A stretch of DNA of 64,000 nt from Halomonas urmiana (GCF_005780185.1 NZ_VBUI01000025.1:1-64000), one strand, 5' to 3'. Positions 1-8,639 are shown, numbered from the stretch's first letter. Program-made: numbers and translations. The notes: generated by a model from the sequence alone, not told the origin.

Positions 1-57
1 CTCCCCATGGAGAGTCCCGGAGTGCCGGCCAAGTCATCGTCAGGCACCTATGCCGAG

Positions 58-90
58 AAAACCCCGAGCTCAGCGAGTTCGGGGTTTTTT
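58..90. terminator. bidirectional intrinsic terminator
   Basis: Inverted repeat with arms ccccgagctc and gagttcgggg around a short loop, followed by six T on the plus strand and preceded by a run of A, so it has a T-tract on both strands. It can end transcription entering from the left edge and also the minus-strand hisC-VOC unit. Confidence 0.75.
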
Positions 91-97
91 CATTCCA

Positions 98-130
98 GGA
101 ACCCCGGCTTCTAACGAAGCTGGGGTTTCC
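98..130. terminator. second terminator-like hairpin
   Basis: Fourteen base pairs (one or two G-T) close a TAAC loop at 112-115, with arms aaccccggcttc and gaagctggggtt. It lies directly beside the first hairpin and just downstream of the stop of the minus-strand VOC gene, so the two form a tandem terminator. Confidence 0.6.
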
Positions 131-134
131 TTGT

Positions 135-563
135 TTATGGCTGCCCTTCCGGCGCTGGCACTTCGTACAGCTCGATCGGGGTGCCATCGGGGTCGGCCAG
201 GAAGGTGAAGCGTGCGCCGGTCATCTCGTCGACCCGGATGGGTTCCGGTTGTGCACCCCGAGCCCTCAGCAGGTCGATACATGCCTCGAGGTCCGGGGTG
301 GCCAGGGCGATATGCCGAAGGCCGCAGGCCTCGGGGTAGCTGGGACGTGGCGGCGGCGAGGGGAAAGAGAACAGCTCCAGCTGGATGCCCCCCGGCAGGC
401 GCAGGTCCAGCTTGTGACTCTCCCGCTCGGTCCGCCAGGTCTCCTGGAGGATCTCGGCATCCATCACCTCGAGATAGAAGCGCCTGGCGCGGTCAAAGTC
501 GGCGGTGATCAGTGCCACGTGGTGGACCCTGGAAAGGGGCAGTCGAGGACGTTCCTGGGTCAT
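135..563 (-). CDS. VOC family protein (glyoxalase-like, YaeR type)
   Basis: About 142 residues of the vicinal oxygen chelate fold, in two beta-alpha-beta-beta-beta halves. The first half holds VHHVALITADFDRARRFY and the second LRHIALATPDLEAC, with the closing D-P-D-G-T-P-I-E-L-Y-E motif that carries a metal-ligand Glu. This matches the YaeR/GloA2 subgroup; the substrate is unknown. It follows hisC on the same strand. An upstream in-frame start at 581 would overlap hisC; I chose the ATG at 563, which leaves a short gap after the hisC stop. A specific lactoylglutathione lyase activity is not supported. Confidence 0.85.
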   Translation of the reverse strand: MTQERPRLPLSRVHHVALITADFDRARRFYLEVMDAEILQETWRTERESHKLDLRLPGGIQLELFSFPSPPPRPSYPEACGLRHIALATPDLEACIDLLRARGAQPEPIRVDEMTGARFTFLADPDGTPIELYEVPAPEGQP

Positions 564-571
564 GGGTGACC

Positions 572-1627
572 TTAGCGACACAGGCTCTCGAGGGCCTCGA
601 TGAGGCTATCCATCTCATCATCGGTGCCGATGGAGATGCGCAGGTGGTCGCGTAGCGCGTCGGTGTTGAAGTGACGCACCAGCACGCCGCGTTCACGCAG
701 GCCCACGAAGAGCTGGGCGGCGTCGAACGCGGGGTGGCTGACCAGCAGGAAGTTGGTCTGCGAGGGCAGCACCTGGAAGCCCAGGGTCTCGAGCCGCACC
801 CGGGTGCGCTCGCGGGTGGTGATCACCGCCTCGCGACAGGCATCGAAGTGCTCGTGATCGCCAAGCGAGGCGATGCCCAGGGCGCTGGCCAGGCTGTCGA
901 CGGGGTAGGAGTTGAAGGAATCCTTGACTCGCTCCAGGCCCTCGATCAACTCCCGCGAGCCCACGGCATAACCCAGGCGCAGGCCGGCGAGGCTGCGCGA
1001 CTTGGAGAAGGTGCCGGTGACCAGCAGGTTGGGGAAGCGCTCGACCAGGGGAGCCGCGCTCTCGCCACCGAAATCCACGTAGGCCTCGTCGACCAGCACC
1101 ACCGAGTCGGTGATCCGCTCGAGCAGGCGGGCGATGGCCTCTCGCCCGTGGCCGTGGCCGGTGGGGGCGTTGGGGTTGGCGAAGATGACGCCGCCGGCCT
1201 CCTCGGGGAAGGCGTCGAGGTCGACGCGCCACTGGTCATCCAGCGGGTGAGTGCGGCGTTCGACGCCGTAGAGTCGGCAGTAGACCGGATAGAAGCTGTA
1301 GGAGATGGTCGGCATCGACAGCGGCCGCGGCTGGCGGAAGAAGGCTTGGAAGGCCAGGGCCAGCACCTCATCGGAGCCGTTGCCGACGAAGACCTGGGCG
1401 GTGTCCACCCCGAGCTCCTCGGCCAGGGCCTCACGCAGGGCGAAGGAGGTCGGGTCCGGATAGCGCCGCAGGTGGTCGGCGGAGAAATCGCGCAGGGCCG
1501 CCTCGACGGCCGGGGCCGGCGGGTAGGGGTTCTCGTTGGTGTTCAGCTTGATCAGCCGCTCGCGAGGCTGCTCTCCCGGCACATAGGGAGTCAGCTCGCG
1601 AACCTCAGGGCTCCAGAACTTGCTCAT
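572..1627 (-). CDS. hisC: histidinol-phosphate aminotransferase
   Basis: PLP-dependent class I/II aminotransferase of about 351 residues, the usual HisC length. It exchanges the amino group between histidinol phosphate and 2-oxoglutarate in histidine synthesis. Visible signatures are LNTNENPYPP near the N-terminus, the cofactor-binding VDEAYVDF, and the Schiff-base segment TGTFSKSRSLAGLRLGYA with the active Lys. A GTG lies two codons upstream at 1633; the ATG at 1627 is preferred. It is separated from the hisBHAF block, which lies 7 kb away, so histidine genes form at least two units here. The VOC gene follows on the same strand. Confidence 0.95.
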   Translation of the reverse strand: MSKFWSPEVRELTPYVPGEQPRERLIKLNTNENPYPPAPAVEAALRDFSADHLRRYPDPTSFALREALAEELGVDTAQVFVGNGSDEVLALAFQAFFRQPRPLSMPTISYSFYPVYCRLYGVERRTHPLDDQWRVDLDAFPEEAGGVIFANPNAPTGHGHGREAIARLLERITDSVVLVDEAYVDFGGESAAPLVERFPNLLVTGTFSKSRSLAGLRLGYAVGSRELIEGLERVKDSFNSYPVDSLASALGIASLGDHEHFDACREAVITTRERTRVRLETLGFQVLPSQTNFLLVSHPAFDAAQLFVGLRERGVLVRHFNTDALRDHLRISIGTDDEMDSLIEALESLCR

Positions 1628-1749
1628 GATCACTCGCTCGAGGGGTGGGGACTGAACTCATGGTGACCCGAGCGACCCGACCGCGCAAGCCGTGCCCATG
1701 CTAGTCTCGGGGCGCGCCTTCTATCATTCGCCGCCTACGGATCCATGCA

Positions 1750-2643
1750 ATGACCGCCCAGATCATCGCCACTCTGCTGCCCGTCTTCCTGATCGCGGGC
1801 TGCGGTACCCTCTACGGTCGCTTTCGCACGCCGGACATCCGCGGGCTGAACACCCTCAACATGGAGCTCTTCGTGCCCCTGCTGGTGTTCGCCGTGCTGG
1901 CCGACCGCCAGGCACCGCTGGCCGACTATGCCAAGCTGGCTCTGGCGGCGGCCGGGGTGGTGCTGGGTTCGGGGCTGGTGCTCTGGCCGGTGGCGAGGTG
2001 GCTGAAGCTCGAGGTGAAGACGTTCCTGCCGCCGATGATGTTCAACAACTCCGGCAACATGGGTCTTCCGCTGCTGGTGCTGGCCTTCGGTGAGCAGGCC
2101 CTGCCGGCGGCGGTGGTGCTGTTCATCGTCGAGATGCTGCTGCACTTTTCGGTCGGGCTCTACATGCTCAGCCCGCACACTCCGCTGTGGCGGCTACTGC
2201 GCATGCCTATCGCGCTGGCGAGCCTGGCCGGCCTCGCTGTCAACCTGGGCGGTGTGCCGCTGCCGGGCTGGGGGCTGGAGGCGATGCACATGCTGGGGGG
2301 CGTCTCGATCCCGCTGATGCTCTTCGCCCTGGGGGTGCGCATGCTGGATATCGACTTCGGTGACTGGCGGACGGGCCTGCTCGGGGCAGTGCTCTGCCCG
2401 CTCTCTGGGCTAGTGCTCGCCTGGCCGCTGATCGTGTGGCTAGAGCTGTCGGGGCTGCAGGCGGCGGCCCTGTGGGTGTTCGCGGCTCTGCCACCGGCGG
2501 TGTTGAATTACCTGGTGGCCGAGCAGTATCGTCAGGAACCCCACAAGGTGGCTTCCCTGGTGCTGATCGGCAACCTGGGCAGCCTGATGGTCATGCCCCT
2601 GGTGCTGATCCTGGTCTTTACCCACGTCTATCCGCCGGGGTGA
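1750..2643 (+). CDS. AEC family transporter (auxin efflux carrier fold)
   Basis: Inner-membrane protein of 297 residues with about ten hydrophobic segments, typical of the AEC/BASS-like family. The helix-break segment FNNSGNMGLPL near residue 98 is the family hallmark in the N-terminal half; ALPPAVLNYLVAEQY near residue 248 is the matching motif in the C-terminal half. Bacterial members export or import small organic acids and related anions; the substrate here cannot be read from sequence. It is transcribed away from hisC and is followed by a separate lipoprotein gene. Confidence 0.88.
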   Translation: MTAQIIATLLPVFLIAGCGTLYGRFRTPDIRGLNTLNMELFVPLLVFAVLADRQAPLADYAKLALAAAGVVLGSGLVLWPVARWLKLEVKTFLPPMMFNNSGNMGLPLLVLAFGEQALPAAVVLFIVEMLLHFSVGLYMLSPHTPLWRLLRMPIALASLAGLAVNLGGVPLPGWGLEAMHMLGGVSIPLMLFALGVRMLDIDFGDWRTGLLGAVLCPLSGLVLAWPLIVWLELSGLQAAALWVFAALPPAVLNYLVAEQYRQEPHKVASLVLIGNLGSLMVMPLVLILVFTHVYPPG

Positions 2644-2749
2644 GGAACGCGGCCCCGGGCGAGGCTGTCCGCTGAGCACACGAGAGGTTATGCTGTGAGG
2701 CAGGTTGCCGTGCTTCACGGCGTCATGCCCATTGGTTAGGAGGACATAA

Positions 2750-3196
2750 ATGCAAATCAGGACCTTGCTGGTCGGCTCTGCCCTGGCCGCGCTGTTGGCC
2801 GGCTGTGCCACCGGCCCCACCGATCAGGCGGCCACCGAGATGGAAGCGACCACGGTGACCTACCAGGGCACCCTGCCGTGCCGCAACTGCGAGGGCATCG
2901 ACCTCAACGTGACCCTCAACGGCGAGGAGCAGGGCGCGGCCGCGGAGCGGACCTTCGACCTGGGCGCCTCCTATCGGGCACACCCGCAGAACCCGCCGGA
3001 CGAGAACTACGCCGGCAACTGGGAGGTCCTCCAGGGGACGGAGCAGGATCCTTCCGCCACCGTCTACGAACTGGTGCCCGACGGCGAGGGGCAGACCTAC
3101 TACTTCCTGCGCGTCGACCCCCAGACGCTGGAGCTGATCGATCCCAACCTGCGCCGTTTCCAGAACAGCGAGATGCTGCAGCTCAAGCGTCTCTAA
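2750..3196 (+). CDS. NlpE N-terminal-domain lipoprotein
   Basis: 148 residues. A signal peptide ends in a lipobox (LLAGC, lipidated Cys19), so the product is a membrane-anchored lipoprotein. YQGTLPCRNCEGI near residues 38-50 matches the start of the NlpE domain, including the CxxC pair (Cys44, Cys47) that NlpE uses to sense redox or copper stress. Only the N-terminal barrel is present; E. coli NlpE has a second domain. A strong ribosome site (taggagg) precedes the ATG. The role in surface or envelope-stress sensing is inferred from the family. Confidence 0.8.
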   Translation: MQIRTLLVGSALAALLAGCATGPTDQAATEMEATTVTYQGTLPCRNCEGIDLNVTLNGEEQGAAAERTFDLGASYRAHPQNPPDENYAGNWEVLQGTEQDPSATVYELVPDGEGQTYYFLRVDPQTLELIDPNLRRFQNSEMLQLKRL

Positions 3197-3216
3197 TCCT
3201 GTGAACGAGCACCACC

Positions 3217-3238
3217 GGGGCGGCCTCAGGGCCGCCCC
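3217..3238. terminator. GC-rich hairpin after the NlpE-like gene
   Basis: Nine-base-pair stem ggggcggcc / ggccgcccc with a tcag loop, 20 bases after the stop of the lipoprotein gene. No clear T-run follows, so termination efficiency is uncertain. Confidence 0.5.
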
Positions 3239-3360
3239 GCGTCGTTGCGGGCTCGGCGCCCGCGCGGGCGCCGCAGCCGAGGCACCCCGGCTGCTAGAAT
3301 GGCCCGACGGATATCCGGGCCGTCGTCGAGAGGCCCCGTCATCGAGCGAGAGAGTGCCCC

Positions 3361-4749
3361 ATGGCCAAAGTGAAGAGCGCCTTCGTCTGCACCGAGTGCG
3401 GTGCCGAATACCGCAAGTGGCAGGGGCAGTGCACCAGCTGTCAGGAGTGGAATACCCTGAGCGAGGTGCGCCTCGCCCCCGCGCGTCCCGGTGCCGGGCC
3501 GGGCAGCGGGGCGAGCGGTGGCGCCGGGCGCGGCGGCTATGCCGGCAGCCTGTCCCGCGAGGTAGTCGACCTCGGCAGCGTCGACCTGAGCGAGGTGCCC
3601 AGACTCTCCTCGACCTTCGAGGAGTTCGATCGTGTGTTGGGCGGCGGGCTGGTGCCCGGTTCCGCGGTGCTGCTCGGCGGCCACCCCGGCGCCGGCAAGT
3701 CGACCCTGCTGCTGCAGACCGCCTGCAAGCTCGCCCAGGAGCGCTCCTCGATCTACGTCACCGGCGAGGAGTCGCTCTCCCAGGTAGCGATGCGCGCCCA
3801 CCGTCTGCAGCTACCCACCCAGGGGCTGAAGATGCTCGCCGAGACCAGCGTCGAGACGATCCTCGCCGTGGCCGAGCGCGAGCGTCCCGAGGTGCTGATC
3901 ATCGACTCCATCCAGACCATGCACCTGGAGGACATCGCCTCGGCACCGGGGGGCGTGGCTCAGGTGCGCGAGTCCGCCGCCGCGCTGACTCGCTTTGCCA
4001 AGCAGTCCAATACCGTGCTGCTGCTGGTCGGCCACGTCACCAAGGACGGCAGCCTGGCCGGGCCCAAGGTGCTCGAGCACATGATCGACGCCTCGCTGCT
4101 GCTCGAGGGGGGCGCCGACTCACGCTTTCGTACCCTGCGCGGCCAGAAGAACCGCTTCGGTGCGGTCAACGAGCTGGGCGTCTTCGCCATGCTCGAGCAT
4201 GGCATGAAAGAGGTGAAGAACCCCAGCGCCATCTTCCTCTCGCGCAACGAGGAGCAGAGCGCCGGCAGCCTGGTGATGGTGGTCTGGGAGGGCACCCGGC
4301 CGATCCTCGTCGAGGTGCAGGCGCTGCTCGACGAGTCGGCACTGGGCAACCCGCGGCGGGTCGCCGTGGGACTCGATCAGAATCGCCTGGCCATGCTGCT
4401 GGCGGTGCTGCACCGTCACGGCGGGCTCTTCACCGGCGACCAGGACGTCTTCCTCAACGTGGTCGGCGGGGTCAAGGTGCTGGAGACCAGTGCCGACCTG
4501 GCGGTGCTGGTCGCGGTGGTCTCCAGCCTGCAGAACCGGCCACTGCCCCGCGAGCTGGTGGTGTTCGGTGAGGTGGGCCTCTCCGGTGAGATCCGGCCGG
4601 TGCCCAGCGGCCAGGAGCGCATCGTCGAGGCGGCCAAGCATGGCTTCACCCGTGCCATCGTACCCCGGGGCAATGCCCCCAAGCGCAGCCCCGAGGGCAT
4701 GGAGGTGATAGCCGTGGACAAGCTCGCCGAGGCCCTCGACGCCCTCTAA
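3361..4749 (+). CDS. radA: DNA repair protein RadA
   Basis: 462 residues, normal for RadA/Sms, a RecA-related ATPase that drives branch migration of recombination intermediates. Domains in order: a four-Cys zinc finger (Cys10, Cys13, Cys24, Cys27), a RecA-like ATPase with Walker A GHPGAGKST near residue 105 and Walker B VLIIDSIQT, the RadA-specific KNRFG motif near residue 262, and a C-terminal Lon-protease-like domain. The ATG follows gagagtgcccc, with only a weak ribosome site. It stands alone between the lipoprotein and the selenium genes. Confidence 0.97.
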   Translation: MAKVKSAFVCTECGAEYRKWQGQCTSCQEWNTLSEVRLAPARPGAGPGSGASGGAGRGGYAGSLSREVVDLGSVDLSEVPRLSSTFEEFDRVLGGGLVPGSAVLLGGHPGAGKSTLLLQTACKLAQERSSIYVTGEESLSQVAMRAHRLQLPTQGLKMLAETSVETILAVAERERPEVLIIDSIQTMHLEDIASAPGGVAQVRESAAALTRFAKQSNTVLLLVGHVTKDGSLAGPKVLEHMIDASLLLEGGADSRFRTLRGQKNRFGAVNELGVFAMLEHGMKEVKNPSAIFLSRNEEQSAGSLVMVVWEGTRPILVEVQALLDESALGNPRRVAVGLDQNRLAMLLAVLHRHGGLFTGDQDVFLNVVGGVKVLETSADLAVLVAVVSSLQNRPLPRELVVFGEVGLSGEIRPVPSGQERIVEAAKHGFTRAIVPRGNAPKRSPEGMEVIAVDKLAEALDAL

Positions 4750-4799
4750 GCCCGATACACTTGAGGTAGAATGCGATGACACACGCCAAGGAGAATGAG

Positions 4800-5837
4800 A
4801 TGAGCGCCATCCGCCTGACTCAGTACAGCCACGGCGCCGGCTGCGGATGCAAGATCGCCCCCGACGTGCTCGACGGGATTCTCGCCAAGGCGGGGCCCGG
4901 GGCCAGCCACTCGCGGCTGATCGTCGGCAACCAGGGTCGCGAGGACGCGGCCGTCTACGACCTGGGCGATGGGCGCGGCATGATCGCCACCACGGATTTC
5001 TTCATGCCCATCGTCGATGACCCCTTCGACTTCGGCCGCATCGCCGCCACTAACGCCATCAGCGACGTCTACGCCATGGGTGGCAAGCCGGTGATGGCGT
5101 TGAGCATCCTCGGCTGGCCGCTCGACAAGCTTGGCCCGGAGGTCGCCGGCGACGTGGTGGGCGGTGCCCAGGCGGTGTGTCGTGAGCAGGGGCTGGCGCT
5201 CGCCGGCGGGCACTCCATCGAGTCTCCCGAGCCGATCTTCGGCCTGTCGGTCAACGGGCTGGTCGATCTCGAGCACCTCAAGCTCAACAAGGGCGCCCAG
5301 CCCGGCGACCTGCTGTTCCTCACCAAGCCGCTGGGGGTGGGGCTGCTCACCACCGCCGAGAAGCGCGGCCTGCTGGAGGCCGGCCACCAGGAGCTGGCCC
5401 GCTCGACCATGCTTAGGTCCAACGCCATCGGCATGGCGCTGGCGAAGGTCAAGGGCGTGCACGCCATGACCGATGTCACCGGCTTCGGCCTGGCCGGCCA
5501 TCTCGCCGAGATCTGCACGGCCAGTGGCGTCGCCGCCCGGGTCGACTTCCGGCGCCTGCCGCGGCTCGCCGAGGCCGAGGCCTACCGCCGCCAGGGCGCG
5601 GTGCCCGGTGGCACCCAGCGCAACCGCGAGGCGCTGGGTGCAAGCCTGCCCGCCATGGACGAGGCGCACTGGCAGTGGCTCTGTGACCCGCAGACCTCCG
5701 GCGGCCTGCTGCTCTCGGTGCATCCCTCCTGGGAGGATGACGTGCAGCGCATCGGCCGCGACCACGGCATCGAGCTCACACCCTTCGGCGAGGTGGTCAA
5801 GGCCAGCGGGCCGGCGCTGATCGAGGTGCGCGGATGA
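4800..5837 (+). CDS. selD: selenide, water dikinase (selenophosphate synthase)
   Basis: 345 residues. The enzyme makes selenophosphate from selenide and ATP, the selenium donor for tRNA and selenoproteins. The glycine-rich N-terminus HGAGCGCK carries the catalytic Cys15 and Lys18 (equivalent to Cys17 and Lys20 of E. coli). The active residue is Cys, so no selenocysteine readthrough is required. The start at 4800 is set by the aaggag seven bases upstream; an earlier in-frame ATG at 4776 lacks this. Its stop overlaps the selU start by four bases, indicating translational coupling. Confidence 0.97.
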   Translation: MSAIRLTQYSHGAGCGCKIAPDVLDGILAKAGPGASHSRLIVGNQGREDAAVYDLGDGRGMIATTDFFMPIVDDPFDFGRIAATNAISDVYAMGGKPVMALSILGWPLDKLGPEVAGDVVGGAQAVCREQGLALAGGHSIESPEPIFGLSVNGLVDLEHLKLNKGAQPGDLLFLTKPLGVGLLTTAEKRGLLEAGHQELARSTMLRSNAIGMALAKVKGVHAMTDVTGFGLAGHLAEICTASGVAARVDFRRLPRLAEAEAYRRQGAVPGGTQRNREALGASLPAMDEAHWQWLCDPQTSGGLLLSVHPSWEDDVQRIGRDHGIELTPFGEVVKASGPALIEVRG

Positions 5838-6955
5838 GTCTGCCGCTGGTCGAGCCGGAACTCGAGCTCCTCAGGCAAGGACGCGTGCTGATCGACGTGC
5901 GGGCGCCCGTGGAGTTTGCCCAGGGCGCGCTGCCCGGCGCCGTCAACCTGCCGCTGATGGACGACGAGGAGCGCCACCGCGTCGGCATCGAGTACAAGGA
6001 GCGCGGCCAGGACGCGGCCATTGCCCTGGGCGAGCGTCTGGTCCGCGGCGGCCTCAAGGCGGCGCGCGTCGCCGCCTGGCAGCGACTCGTCGAGGCCCAT
6101 CCCGACGCCATCATCTACTGCTTCCGCGGTGGGTTGCGCTCGTGCACCGCCCAGCAGTGGCTGGCCGATGCCGGCATCACGCGTCCACGCATCCGCGGGG
6201 GCTGGAAAGCGATGCGCCAGGCGCTATGCGCGCGCATCGATGCCGCCGCCGAGCAGCCGCAGCTGGTGGTGGGCGGGCTCACCGGCTGCGCCAAGACGTC
6301 GCTGGTCCTGGCGCTGGAGGAGGGACTCGACCTCGAGGGGTGCGCCCGCCACAAAGGCTCGGCCTTCGGCCGCCATCCGCTGCCGGCGCCCAGCCAGATC
6401 GACTTCGAGCATGCCATGGGTCTGCGCCTGCTGGACCTGCCCGGGCCGCTGGTGCTGGAGGACGAGTCGCGGCGCATCGGCATGGCCAACATCCCGCTGA
6501 CCTTCTGGGAGGGCATGGTCCAGGCGCCGCGCATCCGTATCGAGATGCCGCTGGACTGGCGTCTGGTGCAGATCCGCAAAGACTACATCGACGATCTCTG
6601 GGAGGTCCATCGTCGGCAGTTCGGCGACTGGCTGGGCTGGGCGCTGATGCGCAAGCAGCTCGCCGCGGCCCTCGGGCGGTTGAGAAAGCGCCTGGGCCAG
6701 GCGCGCCTGGCGAGGCTGCAGCGCCTCCAGGCGCTGGCCTTCCGCGAGCACGAGCGCGGCAATACCAGTGCCCACGAGGCCTGGCTGGCACCGCTGCTCA
6801 CCGAATACTACGACCCGCTCTATCGTCACCAGCTGGAGAAACACCCCGAGCGCCACTTCCTCCATGTCGGCGACTGGGAGAGCTGCCTGGCGTTCGCCCG
6901 GGAATGGACGGCCGAGGCCCGCAAGGCGGAACGGCCCGCGCACCAGCCGGCCTGA
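5834..6955 (+). CDS. selU: tRNA 2-selenouridine synthase
   Basis: 373 residues. SelU (MnmH/YbbB) replaces sulphur by selenium at U34 of tRNAs for Lys, Glu and Gln via a geranylated intermediate. An N-terminal rhodanese domain carries the active Cys96 in YCFRGGLRS. A P-loop ATPase follows, but its Walker A reads GLTGCAKT at 148-155: the Gly before the Lys is Ala153. Further family motifs are ARHKGSAFGR and LEDESRRIG. The gene starts inside the selD stop (ATGA), so both are made together. Only three bases separate its stop from that of the convergent amidotransferase-like gene. Confidence 0.95.
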   Translation: MSLPLVEPELELLRQGRVLIDVRAPVEFAQGALPGAVNLPLMDDEERHRVGIEYKERGQDAAIALGERLVRGGLKAARVAAWQRLVEAHPDAIIYCFRGGLRSCTAQQWLADAGITRPRIRGGWKAMRQALCARIDAAAEQPQLVVGGLTGCAKTSLVLALEEGLDLEGCARHKGSAFGRHPLPAPSQIDFEHAMGLRLLDLPGPLVLEDESRRIGMANIPLTFWEGMVQAPRIRIEMPLDWRLVQIRKDYIDDLWEVHRRQFGDWLGWALMRKQLAAALGRLRKRLGQARLARLQRLQALAFREHERGNTSAHEAWLAPLLTEYYDPLYRHQLEKHPERHFLHVGDWESCLAFAREWTAEARKAERPAHQPA

Positions 6956-6958
6956 GTC

Positions 6959-7654
6959 TCAGCGCGCGGCGTGACGCAGCCACTGCGACAGCAGCCGGTC
7001 GAGCAGCGGGGCGAGCCGGTCGAAGCGCTTCGGGTCGTCGAGCATCGCCCCGCGCTCCTGGGCGTGGGGGCTCATCTCGCTGCCCTCGGGCGGCGGCTGG
7101 TGATCGAGCAGTTCGGTGACGCTGGCGGCGGTCGCCTCCAGGTGGCAGAGCAGGGCCACCACCCGGCCGTCGTCCCAGGTGAAGCCCTGCAGCGGGCTCG
7201 CCGTGCTGCGGCCCAGCGCCAGGGCATAGTCGGGCAGGGCGAAGACCTCGCGGTGCCACATGAAGGCCTCGAAGGTCTCGGGCAGGTCGACGGGGCTCAG
7301 CGGGGCGAGGGTCACCCGGTGCCAGCCGGTCTCGGCCATCGTGCCCCGGGCCACGATCGCCCCCAGCGCCTCGGCGATCCGCTGGGCGCCGTAGCCGATC
7401 CCCAGCAGCGGCTTGCGGCCGTCCAGCGCCTGCGCGATGAGCTTGCGCTCCGCCCTGAGCCAGGGACGATCCCCCTCGTCGGCGCTGCCCTCGGGGCCGT
7501 CGAGCACGATCAGCGCGTCGCCGTCGGCGAGCCGCGGCGGCAGCTCGCCCGCGTCGAGATGGAAGACGGTGAAGCTGTGCCCCATGCTGGTGAGCCAGTC
7601 GGCGATCCGGGCCGGTCCCTGGTGGGGGCTGTGCTGGAGGAGATGAACATGCAT
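6959..7654 (-). CDS. class I glutamine amidotransferase-like protein lacking the catalytic Cys
   Basis: 231 residues with the GATase1 fold, resembling the GMP-synthase-like amidotransferases such as YfeJ. The nucleophile-elbow motif, normally GxCxG, reads LLGIGYGAQ, with Gly87 in place of Cys (codon GGC rather than TGC). The His-Glu pair of the triad appears kept in CHLEA near 171-173. For comparison, HisH in this same window has the intact GICVGQQ. The protein is therefore probably unable to hydrolyse glutamine and may be a binding or regulatory homologue. It converges on selU and is divergent from the Atl gene. Confidence 0.8.
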   Translation of the reverse strand: MHVHLLQHSPHQGPARIADWLTSMGHSFTVFHLDAGELPPRLADGDALIVLDGPEGSADEGDRPWLRAERKLIAQALDGRKPLLGIGYGAQRIAEALGAIVARGTMAETGWHRVTLAPLSPVDLPETFEAFMWHREVFALPDYALALGRSTASPLQGFTWDDGRVVALLCHLEATAASVTELLDHQPPPEGSEMSPHAQERGAMLDDPKRFDRLAPLLDRLLSQWLRHAAR

Positions 7655-7707
7655 GCGAGCCTCACCATATTAGCAATGCGCGGATGATAGACGGAGCGTC
7701 AGGGTAC

Positions 7708-8001
7708 ATGAAGCCCGAGCTGAGAGAACAGATCCTGACCATCCTGGCCGAGGTGCCCGCGGGACGAGTGACGACCTACGGGCGCATCGCCGCGATGACC
7801 GATGGGGCCACGCCGCGTCTGGTGGCGCGCGCCCTGCGCGAGCTGCCTGCCGGCCACGACTTGCCCTGGTTTCGGGTAATCACCGCTTCGCGACGGCTGG
7901 CCGATCACGGCGGTGCCGATGAACAGCGCCGACGCCTGGTGGCCGAAGGCGTGTTGTTCGATACCCGTGGGCGGGTGGCGGCCGACCGCCTCTGGCCCTG
8001 A
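7708..8001 (+). CDS. Atl-type alkyltransferase-like DNA-binding protein (MGMT family)
   Basis: About 97 residues, one small MGMT C-terminal domain. These proteins bind O6-alkylguanine and hand the lesion to nucleotide excision repair rather than repairing it. The helix-turn-helix region includes VPAGRVTTYGRIA and the arginine-finger area RLVARALRELP. The methyl-acceptor motif PCHRV is changed: Atl proteins usually read PWHRV and this one reads PWFRV. A start at 7684 is also possible; 7708 is preferred because family members begin near LREQI. Confidence 0.85.
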   Translation: MKPELREQILTILAEVPAGRVTTYGRIAAMTDGATPRLVARALRELPAGHDLPWFRVITASRRLADHGGADEQRRRLVAEGVLFDTRGRVAADRLWP

Positions 8002-8027
8002 GACAACGTAACCTCCAAGGAGACTCA

Positions 8028-8612
8028 ATGAGCGGCTTCTTTCAGCGCCTCCAGCAGCTCGATCCGCGTCGCCAGCAGGCCTTCATGGCGGCGCTGTGCG
8101 AGCGCCTGCTGCCCAACTACGGCCTCTATGCCGCCACCACCAGCCAGGGCGACCCCCACGGCCTGCGGGTGATCCTGGATCTCGTCTGGGAACGGCTGGC
8201 GGTGAAGGAGGCGCGCATCGACTTCGACCGCCAGGCCGAGAAGCTGGCCGAGCTGGAGCCCCCCGCCGAGGACGATAGCTTCGGCGCGCGGCGGGCGCTG
8301 GAGGCGGTGGTCGCGCTCTCGGCGATCCTCGACACCCTGCGCGGCGAGGCCTCGGAGGCGGTGCTGGAGGTCAGCCGCGCCTCGCGCAGCGGGGTACGGG
8401 CCTACATCGAGCTCACCGAAGGCGAGGAGGATGCCGAGAGGCTCGCCGCCCTGGTGCGCGACCATCCCCTGATGGCGGACGAGAACGACTTCCAGGACGC
8501 GGTGCTCGAGGCCGTGGAGGCCGGGCCGCTGGATCGCGAGGCGCTCAAGGCGCTGCGCCGCCTGGGGCGCAACGACGGCGTCAGCAACCTGGGGCTCTCC
8601 GTCGAGGACTAG
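8028..8612 (+). CDS. DUF416 family protein (YjaG-like)
   Basis: 194 residues, mainly helical and acidic, with the family's opening FFQRLQQLDPRRQQAFMAAL and the central RRALEAVVALSAILD. No catalytic motif is evident and the function is unknown; the family is widespread in gammaproteobacteria. The start is set by aaggagactca directly upstream. It lies 26 bases after the Atl gene and ends before a strong terminator, so the two probably share a transcript. Confidence 0.88.
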   Translation: MSGFFQRLQQLDPRRQQAFMAALCERLLPNYGLYAATTSQGDPHGLRVILDLVWERLAVKEARIDFDRQAEKLAELEPPAEDDSFGARRALEAVVALSAILDTLRGEASEAVLEVSRASRSGVRAYIELTEGEEDAERLAALVRDHPLMADENDFQDAVLEAVEAGPLDREALKALRRLGRNDGVSNLGLSVED

Positions 8613-8639
8613 CCGCTGCCGTGATACGCCCCCAACGTT

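Noticed and set aside
58-130. Two adjacent hairpins as the beginning of a repeat array
   Set aside because: The two stems have different sequences and fit a tandem terminator; no spacing pattern continues.
4800-4870. Possible selenocysteine codon and SECIS in selD
   Set aside because: The active-site codon is TGC (Cys), so no recoding is needed and no SECIS search is justified.
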